The translations under genes and the position numbers were made by a program. From NCBI GenBank assembly GCA_025453415.1, contig JALOQL010000013.1:1-14231 (forward strand): a stretch of 14,231 nt of DNA, given 5' to 3'. The stretch comes from Minisyncoccota bacterium. GTDB taxonomy: Bacteria > Patescibacteriota > Minisyncoccia > Minisyncoccales > UBA5738. The notes under the pieces were generated by a model. The model worked only from the letters and a program-made list of their open reading frames with translations, was not told the DNA's origin and did not search any database. Below are positions 12,105 to 14,231 of the stretch, one piece after another (within the stretch, counting starts at the first letter, position 1; each line of letters begins with the position of its first letter).

Positions 12105-12318
12105 CAAAAAAATCCCCCGGATCGAGGCTGTCTGAAAATTAACCATAAGGAGAATCGAGTTCGGGGTTTGCCTGCCAAAACGCCCGAATTTCTATTGCAA
12201 AACGCCAATCGCTCGTCAGCGCATATGCATACGCTTCCTCGCGATTGGCGTTTTTCGTTACGAAATTGGGGCGTTCTGACTAGGCATTAATTTTCAGACA
12301 GCCTCAGGGGATTTTTTG
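12105..12318 (+). terminator. FecR-gene terminator, apparently split by an insertion
   Basis: CAAAAAAATCCCC (12105-12117) right after the stop is complementary to GGGGATTTTTTG (12307-12318). Removing the 182-bp element between them would leave an 11-bp stem, a 7-nt loop and a T-run, a normal rho-independent terminator. The element thus seems to sit in its loop, and the combined structure may still terminate. Confidence 0.6.
12124..12305. mobile_element. MITE-like element with nested inverted repeats
   Basis: Perfect 19-bp terminal inverted repeats (GAGGCTGTCTGAAAATTAA at 12124-12142, its complement at 12287-12305) bound 182 bp with no reading frame of note. Inside are a second pair of arms (12179-12192 with 12262-12275, 13 of 14 matching) and a third (12199-12212 with 12241-12254, 14 of 14). 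A small AGCG/CGCT stem with ATGCAT lies at the tip. From memory, the terminal sequence resembles the ends of some IS families, but I could not check this. No target duplication is obvious. It is probably a non-autonomous transposable element; a structured RNA gene is the alternative. Confidence 0.7.
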
Positions 12319-12497
12319 TTGGGTGCTTAAAATTTAATGTTTTTGAAAAAGTTCACCAGGCCGTCAAACATTCCGGTCAGAAAGGCAAAAAGTTTCGTTA
12401 TGATGTCATTGATGGTGCCGCATGTACCTACACGATTACTTACTTAGCGAAACGCCGGGAAATTAATAGAGCCAAGAACGTTTAGTTGACTTGGCTC
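12306..12497. other. Intergenic stretch with a short amphipathic reading frame
   Basis: On the minus strand, a frame open from 12443 to the stop at 12327 ends in TINDIITKLFAFLTGMFDGL followed by VNFFKNIKF, a regular amphipathic helix pattern. It has no ATG, GTG or TTG start except an internal ATG at 12371 that would give 14 residues. It may be the tail of a lost gene or a very short peptide. Nothing else stands out until the terminator hairpin at 12469-12497. Confidence 0.35.
12469..12497 (-). terminator. Hairpin after the four-TM protein gene
   Basis: GAGCCAAG (12469-12476) and CTTGGCTC (12490-12497) form a perfect 8-bp stem with a 13-nt loop directly next to the stop codon at 12498. The following minus-strand bases ATTAATTTCC are only moderately T-rich, so termination may be weak. 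Confidence 0.5.
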
Positions 12498-13169
12498 CTA
12501 TTTCTTCTTCCACCGGCTAACCTTTTTCTTTTTTGGAAAAAATCGGCGGAAAATCTCTTCCAGCTTGTACCAGGCCATGGCGATTATAAAAAACCAAATG
12601 CCAATGGCTACCGGTGACGGCAATTGCAGAAAACCGACCAGAAACACCAAAAAAGAAACGAACAGGCAATACTGAAGGCAGTCGGCAAGAAGCCCGCCCT
12701 TTTCCCAAACGCTCGCTCCCTGGATGCGTCCCCACAGCCAAGCAATCGCGCCGAAGAATACCAATCCGGCAAAGCCCAGGGCTGTCAATATAAAGATAGG
12801 CTGTTCGGGATGATCAAATGAGTCGATAAAGAGTCCGCAAGCCAGGATGACAAAGTATATGGTGCCTATGATTCCCAGCTTGAAGGTCAAAGGCCATCGG
12901 GTGCCCGGCGGTTTTGGCGTCGCATATCCGGCAGGTTTTCTTTTCGGCAAATCGGTTGGCGGTAAGTGTTTAACCGACCCCTCTTTTTGTTCTCTGCGAG
13001 TAAGCCCGGTCAGATCGCCAACTATCTTTATGTCCGGCGGATACATGATTATCTCCCGGCCATTCGGTTTGAGCACTTTTTTGCTACCCGGATACAGATC
13101 GGCTTCCGTAAGTTGCTTGACGGTCCGGTCGTCGCGCATGAAACCGTTCCTGTCGACATATCTGACCAC
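12498..13169 (-). CDS. Four-TM membrane protein with a cytoplasmic N-terminal region, unknown function
   Basis: The 223-residue product starts at the GTG at 13169, which has AGGAGG 8 nt upstream; the GTG at 13178 overlaps that ribosome binding site and is rejected. About 95 hydrophilic residues come first (VVRYVDRNGFMRDDRTVKQL...), with a Lys/Pro-rich stretch before the membrane (KRKPAGYATPKPPGTRW). Four hydrophobic helices follow (about 97-118, 126-148, 158-180, 183-202): FKLGIIGTIYFVILACGLFI, FILTALGFAGLVFFGAIAWL, CLFVSFLVFLVGFL, and AIGIWFFIIAMAWY. The C-terminus is very basic (RRFFPKKKKVSRWKKK), which fits both ends lying inside. The family is not recognised. Confidence 0.85.
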   Translation of the reverse strand: MVRYVDRNGFMRDDRTVKQLTEADLYPGSKKVLKPNGREIIMYPPDIKIVGDLTGLTRREQKEGSVKHLPPTDLPKRKPAGYATPKPPGTRWPLTFKLGIIGTIYFVILACGLFIDSFDHPEQPIFILTALGFAGLVFFGAIAWLWGRIQGASVWEKGGLLADCLQYCLFVSFLVFLVGFLQLPSPVAIGIWFFIIAMAWYKLEEIFRRFFPKKKKVSRWKKK

Positions 13170-13219
13170 CGCGATCACCTCCTTTGTGGTCGATTCGGTT
13201 GTAAAACGGCTGTTTTCGG

Positions 13220-13248
13220 ATTATTTATCGGATTTCGGCCGCTGTCAA
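13220..13248 (-). promoter_or_regulatory. Promoter of the four-TM protein gene
   Basis: On the minus strand TTGACA (13248-13243), a 17-bp spacer and AATAAT (13225-13220) are close to consensus. The leader is about 45 nt long and includes a strong AGGAGG, so this gene is not leaderless. Confidence 0.75.
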
Positions 13249-13280
13249 CAGTCCGTGTCGCAAACTGTTGGAGTGTTTGT

Positions 13281-13304
13281 AAAAAAAAGAAAAGGCTAAC
13301 GCCT
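13281..13304 (-). terminator. Terminator of the frameshifted gene
   Basis: On the minus strand AGGC, GTTA, GCCT and then TTTTCTTTTTTTT lie at the very end of the 13303 gene. The stem is only 4 bp but the T-tract is long. Confidence 0.5.
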
Positions 13305-13637
13305 AATTAAATGATTGAGCGGCAATGAAAAATCCGTCCTCGCTTGCCGTGCCGGGTTCAACCATTTCTTCGAGATACTCCGCATTCCATTGGCCAATGC
13401 CCAAGGTTGCGATTGTGAACAGCGCAAGCTGCTTTGCCTGCGATGAGTCGTCTTGGTCGAATTCCAAGTAAATATTTTTCCATCAATCGCCGCATCTTTA
13501 AGTGAACCACACCTTTCCAAAAGCGCTTTTAGGGCGGCTACGTGGGATTTGTTGCAGCAGAATTGGAGATTATCTATCGCCTGATAAAGATTGAACCAGC
13601 TTTCCCGTGTCAGCTTGTAGCGGACGATTCTTACCAT
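13303..13637 (-). pseudogene. Small gene with a single-base frameshift
   Basis: From the ATG at 13637 (GAGG 7-10 nt upstream) the frame reads MVRIVRYKLTRESWFNLYQA through LLERCGSLKDAAIDGK. Past a run of five A (minus strand, 13479-13475) it turns into unlikely sequence rich in Arg, Gln and Ser. Shifting by -1 at that run gives a convincing continuation, NIYLEFDQDDSSQAKQLALF then TIATLGIGQWNAEYLEEMVE, ending at TAG (13305-13303) next to a terminator. One missing A (GGAAAAAAT expected) explains it. The repaired protein would have about 111 residues. I recognise no family. The shift could be a true mutation, an assembly error in the homopolymer, or programmed slippage, though the site is not a classic X-XXY-YYZ heptamer. 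Confidence 0.65.
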
Positions 13638-13789
13638 GTCATTACCTCAAACAGCTTTTTTAGTTCTATCATTCCGGCGTTAAAAATCAACCCGTGCCGG
13701 CCGGAGGAACGAATGGTAGAGGGTATATATTCGCGGTGCGTGAAGCCGTGATTTCGAGAAGACGGTTTGGTTGACCACCGATTGTCCAA
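13631..13789 (-). CDS. Possible short reading frame overlapping the next gene start
   Basis: A 52-codon frame ends in GLIFNAGMIELKKLFEVMTW, and its stop overlaps the 13637 start codon (ATGGTAA). It is open back to 13789, where the first possible start is a TTG. The overlap suggests coupling, and the 3' part looks protein-like. There is no ribosome binding site or promoter, and its 5' part overlaps the divergent promoter of the 13812 gene. It may be the end of a lost gene or a conserved non-coding stretch. A hairpin arm pair CCGGC/GCCGG (about 13675-13700) lies within. Confidence 0.3.
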   Translation of the reverse strand: MDNRWSTKPSSRNHGFTHREYIPSTIRSSGRHGLIFNAGMIELKKLFEVMTW

Positions 13790-13792
13790 AAA

Positions 13793-13801
13793 TGATATAA
13801 T
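13793..13801 (+). promoter_or_regulatory. Extended -10 promoter of the 13812 gene, leaderless
   Basis: TGATATAAT is a perfect extended -10 element. TTGACC (13771-13776) lies 19 bp upstream, a loose -35 fit. The ATG is 10 nt after the box, and the sequence between is only A and T with no Shine-Dalgarno, so the mRNA would have almost no leader. Confidence 0.7.
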
Positions 13802-13811
13802 ATATAAAAAA

Positions 13812-14231
13812 ATGAATAAAAAAATTTTATTGATGGCCGGGGCTGTGTTCCTGGCGGCCGCTGCCGGCGGATTGTTCTACTATTTCAATTACCTCAAGCC
13901 TTCACATGATCTTGAGTCTTCCGGCGGCTTTAACTTCATGTACGACAGTGGCGGCAGTTATAAGGTGGACACTTTTTCAGGAAAGCTGACAAAGGTTATG
14001 GTAATGGATCCGGCGGTGACCATTGATTTCCGGTTTTCGGACGAGGAAATCGCTAGCATAAAGCAAAAAATCGCCGAATTAAAGCTGCTGCAGCAGGATC
14101 CAAAAGCGGTGTTGTATGATAATAGCGTCAAAACACCCTGTTTTTCGGATTATTTGAAAATCCAGGCCGGAAACGCCGTTTATGAGAAAAAATGGGACGA
14201 TTGCACTGGTATAATTAGTGACAGCTATTTG
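13812..14231 (+). CDS. Anchored extracytoplasmic protein, partial (C-terminus beyond right edge)
   Basis: The frame is open for 140 codons to the window edge. The N-terminus MNKKILLMAGAVFLAAAAGG with LFYYFNY is a signal anchor (about 4-26) with no lipobox cysteine. The rest appears globular and external: SSGGFNFMYDSGGSYKVDTF, a strand-rich stretch KLTKVMVMDPAVTIDFRF, a helix SDEEIASIKQKIAELKLLQQ, and two cysteines (NSVKTPCFSDY and WDDCTGI) that could form a disulfide. I recognise no family. It is divergent from the frameshifted minus-strand gene. Confidence 0.82.
   Translation, partial: MNKKILLMAGAVFLAAAAGGLFYYFNYLKPSHDLESSGGFNFMYDSGGSYKVDTFSGKLTKVMVMDPAVTIDFRFSDEEIASIKQKIAELKLLQQDPKAVLYDNSVKTPCFSDYLKIQAGNAVYEKKWDDCTGIISDSYL

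Noticed and set aside
12124..12305. Integron attC site
   Set aside because: The arms lack the paired RYYYAAC/GTTRRRY core sites, and the perfect 19-bp ends fit a transposable element better.
13470..13482. Programmed -1 frameshift site
   Set aside because: The run is only five A in GGAAAAAT and does not form an in-frame X-XXY-YYZ heptamer; no strong downstream structure was seen. A simple deletion or read error is more likely.

Overview
The window looks like chromosomal DNA of an uncultivated ultra-small bacterium of the Patescibacteria/CPR type (Parcubacteria- or Microgenomates-like). This is an inference. It rests on many short lineage-orphan proteins with N-terminal membrane anchors, dense small palindromic repeats between genes, several apparently leaderless promoters, and a typical CPR accessory set (type I methylase, Phd/RelE pair, RadC, DinD, RhuM-Fic, YlbF). 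TGA works as a normal stop (hsdS, radC), which argues against the TGA-as-glycine Gracilibacteria/SR1 groups. No rRNA, tRNA or CRISPR array was seen.

Layout. Bases 1-2022 (minus) hold a type I modification module in the order hsdS then hsdM, joined by an ATGA overlap; hsdS has only one recognition domain, and hsdM runs off the left edge. Bases 2095-2659 (minus) hold a Phd/YefM-RelE toxin-antitoxin pair whose promoter starts inside the stop codon of radC (2705-3364). Bases 3400-4300 hold a small unknown gene and a hairpin-rich intergenic stretch. An orphan plus-strand gene follows (4317-5153), convergent with a truncated dinD (5246-5557) cut off at a palindromic repeat. Next on the minus strand come a RelA/SpoT-type HD hydrolase (5632-6240), probably coupled to a short upstream reading frame, and a two-TM membrane protein (6507-7157).

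Bases 7535-9548 (minus) encode two exported cysteine-rich proteins: a 152-residue protein with 12 cysteines, and a 461-residue protein made almost entirely of about 16 repeats of roughly 26 residues with two cysteines each. YlbF-like (9672-10043) and RhuM-Fic (10111-11118) genes follow. A plus-strand FecR-domain protein (11235-12104) is divergent from RhuM-Fic. Its terminator seems to have been split by a 182-bp nested inverted-repeat element (12124-12305). The right end has a four-TM protein (12498-13169), a frameshifted small gene (13303-13637), and the start of an anchored plus-strand protein (13812 to edge).

The points I find most unusual are the 26-residue cysteine repeat protein, the nested MITE-like element inside a terminator loop, a recurring promoter (TTGAAA, 17 bp, TAA-rich -10, 8 nt, ATG) that implies leaderless mRNAs, and a palindromic repeat family with a compensatory stem change that also marks the end of broken dinD. 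Function is unknown for about half the genes. No homology search could be run, so family names rest on motifs read by eye.
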